Shown: positions 1-11,017, counted from the stretch's first letter. The stretch: 64,000 bases of DNA from Microcebus murinus (GCF_040939455.1 NC_134108.1:7035501-7099500); one strand, 5' to 3'. Made by a program: numbers and translations. The notes: a model not told the origin generated them from the letters alone.

Positions 1-343
1 TAATTTGTTGTAACTCCCAAACTAGCCTTGTGTTAATACTGTTAAGTTTGTCATCTTCTTATATAAGCAAGAATTTAGCTTTTAACTTTGGAACACTACC
101 CCCATTTCTCTGGAGAGGTGTGCCCTGGAATGGCCATTCTCAGCTTTTTGCTTGAATAAACTTTTCTTTTGAGACAGGGTCTCACTCTGTTGCCCAGGCT
201 AGAGTGCAGTGATGTCATCATAGTTCACTACAACTGCAAACTCCTGGGCTCAAGTGATCCTCCTGCCTCAGCTTCCCAAAGTGCTAAGATCAATAAACTC
301 TTTAAAATTGGAATCTGACCCTTTTGATTATTTCAGGTTGACA
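1..343 (+). mobile_element. 3' part of an ERV-type LTR, cut by the window edge
   Basis: The stretch has the look of the R/U5 end of a class I endogenous retrovirus LTR: a polyadenylation signal AATAAA near 155-160, repeated at 292-297 because of the nested Alu monomer, then a T-rich run ending in ...GGTTGACA at 343. It stops exactly where MER5A sequence begins (344), so it appears inserted into that older transposon. Its left end and left target duplication are outside the window. No viral coding sequence is attached. Confidence 0.5.
165..291 (-). mobile_element. Free right Alu monomer (FRAM-like), antisense
   Basis: Single Alu arm in antisense: a T-rich end near 165-170, then GAGACAGGGTCTCACTCTG and the rest of one arm, finishing with the start-proximal ...CCCAAAGTGCTAAGAT. 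It carries the extra segment typical of the right arm, and there is no second arm. It is flanked by a direct repeat AATAAACT (155-162 and 292-299), which I read as its target-site duplication inside the LTR. Confidence 0.75.
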
Positions 344-408
344 GGCTCCACCTCAGACACACTGAGTCAGAAATTCTGAGGGTGGGGTCCAGAAATCTGT
401 ATTTGAAC
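344..408 (+). mobile_element. MER5A fragment (left piece)
   Basis: Matches the central part of the nonautonomous hAT-Charlie element MER5A (cctcagac...actgagtcagaaattctg...ggtggggtccagaaatctg). It is interrupted on both sides by LTRs; the remaining part resumes at 1222. Confidence 0.8.
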
Positions 409-1217
409 TGTAAACTAAAAATAAAACCCCAGCCATGATGTGGATGGGAGGTTGGACACACCTCCTTATACTCCCTCCCTTTTGGAGTTTAGACATAACT
501 GACCAGCAGTTCACGTACAGTTGACCAGCAGGTACAGTTGAATTCTTTAATATATAAGGCAAGTCTGCTCTTTCCACTGGCCAAATCCATTTCTGGTAAA
601 TAAGTTTTTGTGGCATAATGCATCCCTGCCCCACTGCCATTCCCTGGTGTTTGGAGCCTAATGCACAAGAAGAACTTGTGTTAAAATAGAGATCATAAGA
701 CTGACAAAACAGACTCTTTGTGTCATTAAGATACCAAATTATACACAGGATCCAAGGCCCTACGAGGCAAGGGTTAAGTCACACCTGTAGGCTATCAATT
801 TTGTGAATCAGATCATTATGACCCAAGATGTTGTGGCTTGTTCTCACAACCTGACTCTGACATAGCACCCTTACCTTAACTGATATCTGGCTGATTCCAA
901 GTTTCAGACAGGGCCTTACTGTTTTAACCAACTGCAGAGAAAATAATTTCTAAATCCACCTATAATCTATAAGCCCCTGCTTCTAGATATTCCACCTTTT
1001 GGGGCTGAACCAATGCATACCTTCCATATATTGATTTATGTCTTTGCCTGTAACTCCTGCCTCCATAAAATGTATAAAACTAAACTGTAATCTGACTGCC
1101 TTGGGACCACTTATTCAAGGCTTCTTGGGTTTTTGTTTTCCCTGGGCCATGGTTACTCATATTGACTCAGAATAAACCTCTTTAAATATTTTGCAGAATT
1201 TGGTTTTTGGGTCAACA
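409..1217 (+). mobile_element. Solo LTR of a class I endogenous retrovirus
   Basis: An 809-base LTR starting TG (409) and ending CA (1217), flanked by a perfect 4-base target duplication GAAC at 405-408 and 1218-1221. Four-base duplications are typical of class I (gammaretrovirus-like) ERVs. Inside, an ATAAAATGTATAAAA promoter-like stretch lies near 1065-1080 and a polyadenylation signal AATAAA near 1171, in the expected order for U3-R-U5. There is no internal retroviral sequence, so it is a solo LTR left by recombination between the two LTRs. It splits a MER5A fossil, which confirms the boundaries. The family name is not assigned. A 152-base relative of its 529-680 segment lies at 4648-4799. 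Confidence 0.85.
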
Positions 1218-1221
1218 GAAC

Positions 1222-1274
1222 ACAGTTCTCCAGGGAATTCTGGTATGCATCCAAGTTTGAGAACAAAAACCTAA
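1222..1274 (+). mobile_element. MER5A fragment (right piece)
   Basis: Continuation of the MER5A copy broken by the solo LTR: ...gttctccaggg...ggtatgcatccaagtttgagaac, the conserved 3' end of the MER5A consensus. Confidence 0.75.
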
Positions 1275-1429
1275 CATGTTGTTTACATTAGTTTTTTGTT
1301 TTGTTTTGTTTTTCTAGATTGAATACTCTGACATGTATTGCTGGCCACCACCTGGGAAGCCAAGGGATATTAACTACATGCGTCTTGAAAAAAATGCATA
1401 GGCATTGTACACAAACCTATCGAGTATTT

Positions 1430-1830
1430 GTTTTCTACTGCTATATAACAAACTACCAGAAACTTAGTAGCTTAGAACAATACTATTCATTATCTCACAG
1501 TTCTGTAAGTCAGAAGTCTGGGCGTGCTTGGCTGTGTTCTCTGTTTAGTATCTCATACTCAAGGTGGGCAGAGCTCCCATCTGCAGACTCTAGGGAAGAA
1601 TCTGCTTCCCACCTCATCCAAGCTGTTCACAGAATCCAGTTCCTTGTAGCTGTGTGACTGAGGCCCCCGTTTTCTTGCTAGTTGGAGGCCAGCAATCATT
1701 CTCAGCTCCCTTCCCCACTGCCTTCTCCATCTTCATACCCAGCACTGTTACACCACATCCTTCTCAGGCCTTGAGTCTCTGCATTCCTCTGCGGCCATCA
1801 GCCACACAAGACTGTTTTCAATGGGCTCAT
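1430..1830. repeat. Ancient interspersed repeat, family not named
   Basis: The motif series tgctatataacaaactacc, acttagtagcttagaacaa, tatctcacagttctgtaag and gtcagaagtctggg is a very common mammalian interspersed sequence that I recognise but cannot assign to a family with certainty. Similarity fades towards 1830. From about 1830 to 2090 I see purine-rich unique sequence. Confidence 0.5.
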
Positions 1831-2089
1831 GGGATCACTCAGGCCAACCCAGACACTCTCCTGTATTAAGGAGCAGTTGGGAATGACTACGCATACCCTG
1901 CCGTGCTGTGACTTTTCCTCTTCCCACATTCCCTTCTCTTTTCCTCACCCCAATCTCCCCTCCTCAGTGCTCACAGATGAGGGGAAAGGGCAGGCTTCAG
2001 AAAAAAGAAAAGACAGGCTAGAAAAGAGAATGAGACGGACGGGCAGAAGAGAAAAGCACTGGAGGCAAAAAAGCAAAAGCCCCAAACCT

Positions 2090-2265
2090 GATCAGACTTG
2101 CGACTGGTGAGCTGCCCCACTGCCCCGGCGGGAGCGCTTCATCAGAAGTGTGCGCGTGCGCGTGGGGTCGTGTGAGCATGCGCATGGGGTGACCACGCAT
2201 GCGTAGGGACGTGTGACTGCTCCCACCGAGGACGCAGGTAATGGCGCGCGGGCCACGTTACCTTT
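2090..2265. promoter_or_regulatory. Small CpG-rich patch with alternating purine/pyrimidine and NRF1-like sites
   Basis: An isolated GC/CpG cluster within AT-rich intron: gtgtgcgcgtgcgcgtg near 2149-2165, gagcatgcgcatgg near 2174-2187 and cacgcatgcg near 2192-2201. The GCATGCGC-type cores resemble NRF1 binding sites, and the alternating purine-pyrimidine run could adopt Z-DNA. There is no transcript evidence; it may be chance or a weak regulatory element. Confidence 0.35.
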
Positions 2266-3190
2266 TCACGTTTATCCCGAGGGACCTGGGTTCAAAGAGT
2301 AGGGAATCGCTGCTTCACGCACTTAGGAAATAAGGCATGAGAAACAAAAATTGGCCTCCAATTCCTAAGGGGCACAGATTTATGGATTCCTCTCCCCTCA
2401 TGGCCAACTGAAAGGACACAACCAATTCAATAACCAAACGTACAAACCTCAGACGGGAACTCCAGAAGGGTCCTGCCCATAGACCCAAAGCTCCAGAACG
2501 TTCTGACAGAACGCAGAGCAGGTATGAGCCCAGCCAGGTGGCCTCTGCCCTGCCGCCACCTGAGCTGACTGAGGCGAGAAAGCCTGAGAAGGGGCTGAGG
2601 GAAGGGACTCTCTCACGCCTCTTCACTGACAACTCCTGGGCTGGCTCCAAGGCCCATGAAGCCGGGCCTCGAGGGCATCTGCGGGAAGGACTCCGGTGAT
2701 CAGGAGCCTGCCACGTCCACTGTTGCTCGCGGCCTGGGGTCGGGGAACCCTGACCGCAGGGGTGGGGGGTTGCTGGGCAGACGCTCCAGAGGTCAGCCGC
2801 TGAGCACCTGGAGGGAGAGGGGTCACCTCCTTCCCCAGCTGACCTGTGCAGCCCCGTCCAATCATGGATATCTCCTCCTGAGCCCACACAAACCAGAAAA
2901 AAATTACAATAAATGGGAACTAAACGAACTGAACAGGCATCACATCTCCCTTGACAGACTCCAGCGCACCTGCCGGCACTGAACAAGCTGTGTCCTTCTG
3001 TAAACCTAAGGAGAAGAAAGCGAGCAGGCAGGGAAAGGCAAGGCTCAGCAGTTCAGAAGAGCAGAACTGTGGGAGCATTTGGAGAAAGTGATTCTTACTG
3101 CAATAGCTACAGCAAGAAACAAGAAGTAACTAAAAGACCTGAATTCGTAGTTTCAGTGAGACGTAAGAGTATGTTACATTGATAAAATAA
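2266..3190. other. Unassigned, moderately GC-rich intronic DNA
   Basis: I see no recognisable gene or repeat. A 223-codon open frame on the minus strand (2315-2986) has no family features and sits in a locally GC-rich block, so I do not call it a gene. Confidence 0.4.
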
Positions 3191-3430
3191 GAACGAGTCA
3201 TGAAAAAGGAGTGTTCTTCAAAAAGGAATTATTGAAGATGAAAATCATAATTGCTGAATTTAAGAACAAACGGAGGCAAGATGCAGTAGACTGGATGATG
3301 TGAAGAAGTGAGAAAGTGACCTGGAACACTGTTTGAAGAAGCTTTCCAGGAACCTGAGAAAAAAGACAAAGGTGGAGAAATCTGAGAGAAAAGAAGCACA
3401 GAGAAAATCCAATGTGTGAAGGCTGGTTTT
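3190..3430 (+). repeat. Possible L1 ORF1-like fragment
   Basis: The purine-rich series (gaaaatcataattgctgaat, then gagaaatctgagagaaaag) resembles the coiled-coil part of old L1 ORF1. The evidence is weak and the boundaries uncertain. The following 3430-3850 shows nothing I recognise. Confidence 0.3.
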
Positions 3431-3854
3431 TCCCTAAGTGAAAAACAGGCAAAAGGAGACTATATGATAAAGCCAATACAGAAATCTGTGGGTGGAAGAA
3501 AAATTGCAGCAGGCAGCCGGAGGGAGCAAGGTCTCACTGCAGCCAGAACTTACTTACGCCTGACCCTCAAGCTCATTCAGCCTCCTAGACCCTGGATGAA
3601 GTACCTGAATCTTTCCTGAATTCTCCGGTAGGAGTCTGCTTGTTTATTATTGTTGCTCCTCCGCAAATGCTCTTGTCCCTCACCTTCCTGCCCTTAGTAT
3701 GAGACTCAGCTTTCTCTGCTAAGTCAGTTATTGTCTATTTTTACTAACATGGACAAATATGTTCATTCTGACTAAAAATAAAAATCAAATTACAAAACTA
3801 GGTATATGATTTCATAGGTGTAAAATAATCTTAATTTATGCATATATGCTCATA

Positions 3855-4150
3855 AATTTTGTATCCTTGGAGGATTAGTTCCAGGACTCACCTTGGAACC
3901 CAGAATCCAAGGATTCTAGAGTCCCTTATATAAAATGCATATAACCTAGGCATATCCTCCCAAATACTTTAAATCATCTCTAGATTACTTATCATACCTA
4001 ATACAATGTAAATATTATATAAATAGTTGTTACACTGTATTTTAAAATTTGGATTATTTTTTACTATTGTTTTTTTCCAAATATTTTTGATCCATTGTTG
4101 GTTGAATCTGTATATTTGCAACCTGGGATTAAGAGGGCTGAAGCTACTCT
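3855..4150 (+). mobile_element. Tigger-family DNA transposon fossil
   Basis: Several segments match a known pogo/Tigger nonautonomous element: attagttccaggac, agtcccttatataaaatg, tactttaaatcatctctag, attacttatcatacctaat, acaatgtaaatattat and ttgatccattgttggttga. Degenerate and without coding capacity. Confidence 0.75.
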
Positions 4151-4647
4151 GAAATGTCAGAAGAGGATACCAATTAAGCTGATCTAAAATTCTGAGTGGT
4201 TGGATAATCGGTGAGTTTGTTTTCAAACCTGCATTTTATCAAATTTTTTGTCATTGAGTGTTTTTTAATGTATTTTTTAGAAAAAATGTAAAACTATATC
4301 CACTTTGGAAAAACAGAAATTACATATGTAGAATGTAAAGTCCTATATTAGGAGGGTGGGAGAGAAGTTTTCATTGAGGGAAACAAAGTGAACATAGCAA
4401 GAGGAAAGTGGAGGAAACAGTCCCTTAGAGTTACATGCAACTGTCTATATGAAGCTGGTTTGGGGTGCAGCAGAGTAGGATGTTCTTCATGGCAAAATGT
4501 TTGAAGTAATTGTTAGTGGGGAATCTGGGGTGAGTCAGGGTGAGGGGTGGGAGATTGTTCTCTTAAAAGTCTTCCAAATCATATTTAGTTTCATTTGAAA
4601 TTTAGGAAATAATTGAAAATGTGAAAATACTGAGATTAACCAGTGTA

Positions 4648-4799
4648 CAGGTACAGTTGAATTCTTTAATGTCTAAGGCAAGTCTCCTCTTTCCACTGGC
4701 CAAATCCATTTTTGGTAAATAAGTTTTTGTGGCATAATACATCCCTGCCTCATTGCCATTCCCTGGTGATTTGAAGCCTAATGCACAAGCAGAACTTGG
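4648..4799 (+). repeat. 152-base partial copy of the solo LTR at 409-1217
   Basis: Aligns without large gaps to 529-680 of the window, with roughly ten differences by eye: both begin caggtacagttgaattc and share ctctttccactggccaaatc and ataagtttttgtggcataat. The similarity ends abruptly on both sides, so this is either a truncated second LTR of the same family or a local copy of part of the first. Confidence 0.8.
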
Positions 4800-6220
4800 A
4801 TTTGTGAGCTGGCACCCTTGATGTTGTTCTTTGGTTCTCTGAGGTGCCATTTGTTTTTCTTCAATTTTTTTCTTTCTCTCCTTAGGATTGGTCATTTTTA
4901 TTGATCTATCTTCAAGGTATTTGAAAATAACTTATTCTTGCTTCTTCCATCTCCAATCTGCTGTTGAGACTACTTAGCAAATTTATCTCAGTTATTGTAC
5001 TTTTTAAGCTCTGATAAGCTGATCTGATAAGAAGTTAGCTTACCTGGACTCAAACTACAAACTCTGACTGTCTTGTGACACAGCAACAGAGAACTCTCCT
5101 CAATTTTACAGCTTGTGGTGCTGTCTTGTTTCAGCATGGCCCCCTGGTGGTCTCCCCATGTTTGTATAAGTTGGTGGTCAGCCAAGGATTTGGGAAAAGT
5201 TTACATTCAGACTTTGGCATAGGTTAGGGAAATGTATTCAGTGATTAAGTGAATCTGGATTTTTATTTTCTTTTTCTAAGACAAATCAAGTTGGACAAAA
5301 TTAGGCATCAGCATACTTTTGCTCTTATAACATAATACCTAGAGGATAATAGTATCCTTTCTACATTTAAAAATCACATGAAATGAGCTCAGACTATAAA
5401 ATCATTCTAAAATGAATGATTTATTGTTTTAAGAAGACTAAGTAGCTCCTATTTTAAATATGTCCTTTGGAATTTCCAATTTGTAAAATTTTCTGCATTC
5501 CACTGGACTCAGTGGAAATATAATTAACTGAAGTATTGAAGTGTTATTGTCACCGCATGTCAGGTAGGATATTTCTGGCTACTCCCAACTCCAACATTCC
5601 CTACATCCCACTAAGTTTTTGGTTCAGCTTTCCAGATTTGTAAAAAATGATGGCTGAAAATAGACATCCTCATAATATCTTTATTATTAATAATACAAGG
5701 TCTCTATTATTCCTCTTCATTATTGTGAAATATGTAATTTACAAAACTAAAATCAATAAATTTACATTAAACTGCTTCTTTCTTAAGCCTTATTAAGTGT
5801 AAGTCTCCATTTATATGTTTATCCTTGAAGATTCTGTAGTATAACATTTAACTATTAGTGTTTGAATATATTCATCTAACTTGCCTTTAGAACAGTGCTA
5901 ACGTCATGCATAATATCTGACTTGTATGTTTCCCAGTATTCTCAGTCCCAAGAAACCAAGGTCAGCCTTGAATACTGGAGAAGAGTTGGCTTCTATGGTA
6001 CCTTATTCCATAATATCAACCATAAATCTTAATACTCAAAGTTCAAGTTTTAGGGTGCATGCTTCTAAAAATGGTCTGCTGATGAGCTTTTAAAAAAACT
6101 ACTATATCTATGTAGAGCTAAAGGACCCTCAGGCAGCTGTCTTTATAAGATACTACTAAAGCAATAATTTACTATAGAATAAGAACAGCTCCTACATGTG
6201 GTATTATGGAGGAATGCCTT
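4800..6220. other. AT-rich intronic DNA, nothing identified
   Basis: No exon, RNA gene or clear repeat was recognised in this stretch. A modest poly-pyrimidine run near 4850-4885 continues the sequence after the LTR fragment. Confidence 0.4.
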
Positions 6221-6224
6221 TTTT

Positions 6225-6560
6225 GTTTTTTCCTTGGAAATAATTATTATCCCTCATTTGATTAAAACATTCAATAGCTCTCCATTTTAACAGAATAAAG
6301 TTCAGGTTTTTATATATATTCCAAGGCTTTTCCTATTGTGCCTTGGCACATTTTTCAACTCTTACCTAACCCATCACTTTTACCTTCTTAGATACATTGG
6401 CACATTCACCAATATTTGAATTATTTTTACTTTTCTGAGCTTCTGGCTGTTCTCTTTGTCTGGAGCACCATTTTTTCCCATCTCTTCTCTGCCTAATAAA
6501 ATACTACTGATTCACTCTTCAAGGCCTCGATAAGATGCAGCCACTGGATTGGAAATACCC
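6225..6560 (+). mobile_element. L2 LINE 3' fragment
   Basis: Shows the typical L2 order: aatagctctccattttaaca, gaataaagttcaggttttt, ccaaggcttttcc...tgtgcc, ttctggctgttctctttgtc and tcactcttcaaggcctcg. These correspond to the conserved L2 3' region, degenerate as expected for its age. Confidence 0.65.
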
Positions 6561-8190
6561 TACATATCTAGTTCAGTTGGCTCTAGAAGTTAACAGCTAA
6601 ATTGTGACCACATTTCCTGAATTTTCCAGAAATGTCTCAATTCTATCATATTTTTTGTCTCTAAAATGAACTTGTTACTTCTCAGACTACATAACCTTGT
6701 TTTTTGGTTTAAAAACTCTGATTTAGTACAGCATTATCATTCTGTATCATCAGATTAAAGTGCTGGAGAAAAAACAGATAAATTAATTTTAAATATCATT
6801 GCACATAACCTAATTTTTTAAAATTTAAGTAGCATGGTGACTGTATAGACATTAGAAGAAAACAACAGAAATCATTACTGTCAACTGCAATTCCACTCTA
6901 AAAGGCATATTCTTTTAGACTTTTGTCTATGGATTAATATGTGTATATGTGTTTTATAAAGATAAAGTTATATTCTATTGCTATTTTATATAATATGCAT
7001 ATGATTTGTGAGTTTGTGAATCTCTCTTTAATACCATCACCATCAATGGCTGTATTTAGTAAATTGTATGTATGACCATAATTCTTAAACCAATCCTTTA
7101 TTTTGGATAAGTGGTTATTTGTTTTTATTTTCCACCATTGTTCTAGAAACACAGTAAAAGCCTATTTTTTAGAAAAGGTTACTAAATCTATAAGAATTTT
7201 GAAATATAGTCAAGTCATAGCAAGCAAAACAAATGCATTGGGTGCAAAAATGAAATTGTAATTTTAATATAATTATTCTAGTTGTTTTGTCAACCTCATA
7301 GTCCAACTTATTCTAAAATAAGTTTGAAAAATATTAAGTAACATAATTTGATAATTTATATGCATTACAGATTCTTTTGTAAAATGCTTGCACAGACCTC
7401 CTAAAATAAATAAACCTGAATACATTCCACAGAGATCCATTTTTTTTCCACAAAGTTTTTTAGCCCCAGTTTTTCAAAAATAAGACATAGGATCGGTCTA
7501 GTTTAGCCTCAATTTAATTATAGTGATTATAACTTCTTCTTGTAATTGATTATCCCTTAATGACATCCCCTGAAATAATTAGGAATTATAAAAACTTTAC
7601 AAGGGTATGATAAATTTATAAAAATGACTTAACATTTTGGAAAGAAGGCTTTCAAGAGTAAACAATGGGAAAAATAAAATCTGGTGATGTACTCAACATG
7701 TATATTTCAGATGTATTCATCTGCAGATGATTTGTGAGCATAGATGACAAATGAGATGCAGATCAGAAATAAATGGCAAGAACAGAGCAGGAGTCATAGC
7801 TCCCTGCTTTCTGATGACTGTAACAATAATTATCCATGGGGCCAATTTGTATTTGAAATCACACAATTACCACAAAAATGGGCCAAGTATTTGATAATTG
7901 TAAGTACTAAAAAGCAAAACAAAACACGCAGGATTTGTCCTTAGAAACATTATAATATTTAAAACTAACAATAATAACAATAATACAAAGTTTAGCAGTC
8001 TTTTGTGATTCTTTGGTTTGGGAAAAGGAAGGTACTAAATTAACCTATCAGGAAGAAAGAGACTTTGGGACTTCACTGGTACAAAAAGTAGTTCTATCAC
8101 ATTTCACTGGCATTTTGAAAACAGTGCCAGGGAATATTTTTGCTACTAGAAATTTTCCTCAAATACAGACAAAGAGATACTGGGCAGTTT
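6560..8190. other. AT-rich intronic DNA, nothing identified
   Basis: Very AT-rich. Short chance open frames only; no repeat family was recognised by eye. Confidence 0.4.
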
Positions 8191-8213
8191 TCTGGGTCCT
8201 AGGACCCATTGTA

Positions 8214-8433
8214 ACCAGCCTGGGCAACATAGTCAGATTCTGTCTCTACAAAAAAATTAGCCAGGCGTGGTGACCTGTGCCTGTAGTCCTAGCTACTAGG
8301 GAGGCTGAGGCAGGAGGATCACTTGAGTCCCAGAGTTCGAGATTACAGTGAGCTATGATCGTGCCACTGCACTCTGGCCTGGGTGACAGAGGGAGACTCT
8401 GTCTCAAAAAAATAAAAAATTAAAAAAAAAAAA
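8214..8433 (+). mobile_element. 5'-truncated Alu (AluJ-like)
   Basis: Starts at accagcctgggcaacatag within the left arm, runs through attagccaggcgtgg, a full right arm (ggaggctgaggcaggagg, gtgccactgcactctggcc) and an A-rich tail at 8405-8433. The first ~80 bases of the element are missing. A 16-base perfect palindrome (8193-8208) lies just before the truncation. Confidence 0.88.
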
Positions 8434-8737
8434 TCTCATGTAATGTGCAGGAACAATGCTACAGCCATCACACTGCAGGTCAAGGAAGAGTGAAACAAAT
8501 AGAGGGAAATTATCAAAAGTTAAAAAAAAAATCAAACAATGAGTTTACTTCTCTTTTGAGGAAAGTAGAAACATGATCTTTTCCATGTGTCCTTCGGATA
8601 GAGAGACTCCCCCTCCTCTGGATCTATGGGAGGTGTGGTGCTGAGTTCCACGTAACCACTGGGGCTGCTTCCAGGACATGTAGGCTCCAATCTCTTTTAG
8701 GAATCTGCCATTTTGAGATGTCAGGGATTTTCTGGTA
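8434..8737. other. Short unique interval, nothing identified
   Basis: Sequence between the Alu tail and the Tigger-like element, with no recognisable feature. Confidence 0.35.
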
Positions 8738-9205
8738 CACAGATTGTCCCAGATTTATGATGGTTCAACTTATGATTTTCTACTTAAGAATGGTATAAAA
8801 GCAATACAGGTTCAGTGGAAACCATACTTTGAATTTCAAATATTGATCTTTTCCTGGGCTAGTGAAATGTAGTATGATACTCTCTCATGCTGGGCAGCAG
8901 CAGCCAGCCACAGCTCCCAGTCAGCCACATGATCACGAGGGTGAACAACCGATACTATACAGCATACTGTATCCAATAAATGATTATACATGAGACATTC
9001 AACACCTTATTACAAAATAAGCTTTGTGTTAGATGATTCTGTCCAATGGTAGGCTAATGTAAGTGTTGATCATGTTTAAGGTAGGCTAGGTTAAACTCTG
9101 ACATTCAGTAGGTTGGGTGGATTAAATGCATTTTGGATTTAGGAGATTTTCAATTTATAATGTGTGTATCAGGACATGACCTCATAATAGGTGGAGGAAC
9201 ATCTG
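8738..9205 (-). mobile_element. Tigger-like nonautonomous DNA transposon
   Basis: Bounded by TA dinucleotides (8736-8737 and 9206-9207), with related ends (cagattgtcccagatttatg at left, gaggaacatctg at right) and internal matches to a pogo/Tigger-type element: tgatggttcaacttatgatt, cttattacaaaataagc, ttagatgattctgtcc, taggctaatgtaagtg and aggtaggctaggtt. Noncoding. Confidence 0.7.
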
Positions 9206-9207
9206 TA

Positions 9208-9960
9208 TATTACTGTCCACCAGACATTCCCTGAAGAGGAGTTCTAGGGTAGAGAATGAGAACCATCATATCTTATTTGATTTTAGTTTCTGTCTTTCAA
9301 AATTATGGTAGCCCTTTTTCTCCACTTGGAAACCACAGCTGCCAAAGATTTTCAAAATCTCATCAGAACATGTAGTAACGTACACCTTTTAAAGTCTGCC
9401 AAAGTCCACATTTTCTAATAAGAACACACTCTTATGACATGGACAGCCAAGGTGATGAAATACTAGCACCATTGCCCTATGAAAATCTACTTTTCCAGAA
9501 TATTAAAACTAGCCTACAGAATTTGAATCTTTAGTATTTTCCCAGTTTAACATGGGTCTTCTTTAAACTTCTAAAAATTATTGACTTTGATATGAATATC
9601 ATAAAGCTATATTCTAATCCTGCTACCAGTTTTTTTACTCTTACACATCATTCTAGAATCTTCAGAGCCTAATTTCACAGGTCAAATTAGGGAACACTGA
9701 ACAAATAGTGCTGAAGGTTAGTGCTTTCCTGTTCTGACATTTTCTGAGTCTGTGAATGTGGAGGGAGTATCAGACATAAACAGCAGGTTACTCATATCAC
9801 TAATATGATTACTGTTAGATTAGGAGACAAACAAATATATAAGGAAAAGATTTAGAGGAGAAATATAACATTAAATAAACCAGTAAAGAAAGCAAAAACT
9901 ATTGTTAGGATAAGTTAACAAATTATCACAAGGTTAAAAAAAGTGAACTGATTCAAACAA
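9208..9960. other. AT-rich intronic DNA, nothing identified
   Basis: No exon or recognised repeat seen. Confidence 0.4.
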
Positions 9961-10446
9961 ATATCTTTGAGCCAAACTTAAGCTTTCTTAGCAGGCTGTG
10001 CAGATGGCCCCTTGCTCCTTTTGTGTCTTGTGCTCACTTTTACCTTTTGATTTTTTTGGTGGTTTGTATTTAAGAGCAAGAGCAAGTAGAACTTGACAAC
10101 AGACTTATTTTCATAACATTTCCAATTGATTGGAATGAGGAAAAGATACTTGAGAAAATGCTCAGTCTTAGGAGAGTTTTGGCCAGGTTTTATGGTAGAG
10201 AGCTTCAAGGAACAGGCCAACCTTGGGACAATAGGATTTTTGACCAAAGTCTACCTGGAGATCGCAGCTTTGCAAGCATTTCCCTGTTATGACTGGACAG
10301 TTTATAATAATTTGACCCAAAGTACAGACTAAACTTTGCTCCTGACCTCTGATTAGCTCCACATGTGGAAAGATTTTGTTTCTAGCCACCCCCTGCAACA
10401 GTGTTGTTCCAAGAAAGGGCCATATATGCATAGCAGCCCCTAAATG
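9960..10446 (-). other. Unassigned sequence next to an antisense LTR; possibly ERV-internal remnant
   Basis: On the minus strand this follows directly after the LTR end at about 10447, beginning TTTAGGGGCTGC, which resembles the tRNA primer-binding region that follows a class I 5' LTR. Open frames of 99 and 89 codons lie here, but I recognise no retroviral motif in them. It could also be unrelated flanking DNA. Confidence 0.25.
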
Positions 10447-11017
10447 CAGAGGGAACCAAGAAACCAAAGAATGAGGCAGACAAATCCAGTTTGTCAGTAC
10501 AGGGTGATTTATTGAGAAATTTGGAAAGCATAGTCTGAGGCATCCTCAAGACAGGTAGACATCCACCCTGTTACTCCCCAGACCCAAGGCTTACGTACCA
10601 CAGGGTAAGGGTGTATGTGCTCGATAGAGACAATCAAAGTCAACCCTTCAGAACAGGCAAGAATGCTGTGTGCATCAGCACCTATAATTTGTGCAATATC
10701 AAGGTTGCTTTGATCTAAAGGCAGGATTTATAGTGAGTACATGTTCTTACACTAAGGACAGAGAATAAAGCAGGAATCAGGAGGTGTTCCCAGGACTGGG
10801 GCCAATCAGAAGTCAACATGGCAATCAGCATCCAAGATGTAGTCACTTTTGTCTCCACAAGTGTCTTTCCCAAATTCCTTAGGATACCCAAAAGTGTCCT
10901 TGCCCAGGTGATGGGTGTGACCGAGGGAAAGACCTGGTCTTTTCCACGACTGGGATGCATGTTGATGCTGCTAGCTCTAGGGCAAAATTAACATATCATC
11001 CAGGACTGCCATTCTAA
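10447..11017 (-). mobile_element. ERV-type LTR, antisense
   Basis: Read on the minus strand, the order is LTR-like: start near TGGCAGTCCTGGATGA (about 11017), a CTATAAATCCTGCC promoter-like box near 10720-10735, a polyadenylation signal AATAAA near 10509-10514, then a pyrimidine-rich tail (CTGCCTCATTCTTTGG) ending CTCTGCA at 10447. Family not assigned and target duplication not resolved, so the ends are approximate. Confidence 0.55.

Noticed and set aside
2315..2986. 223-codon minus-strand open frame
   Set aside because: Cys/Ser/Pro-rich with no recognisable domain, shifts to other frames on both strands, and no splice or polyA context.
9978..10467. Two overlapping minus-strand frames (99 and 89 codons), one ending in a basic tail
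   Set aside because: The Lys/Arg-rich tail suggested a ribosomal-protein retrocopy, but I could not match any such protein and there is no polyA tail or duplicate.
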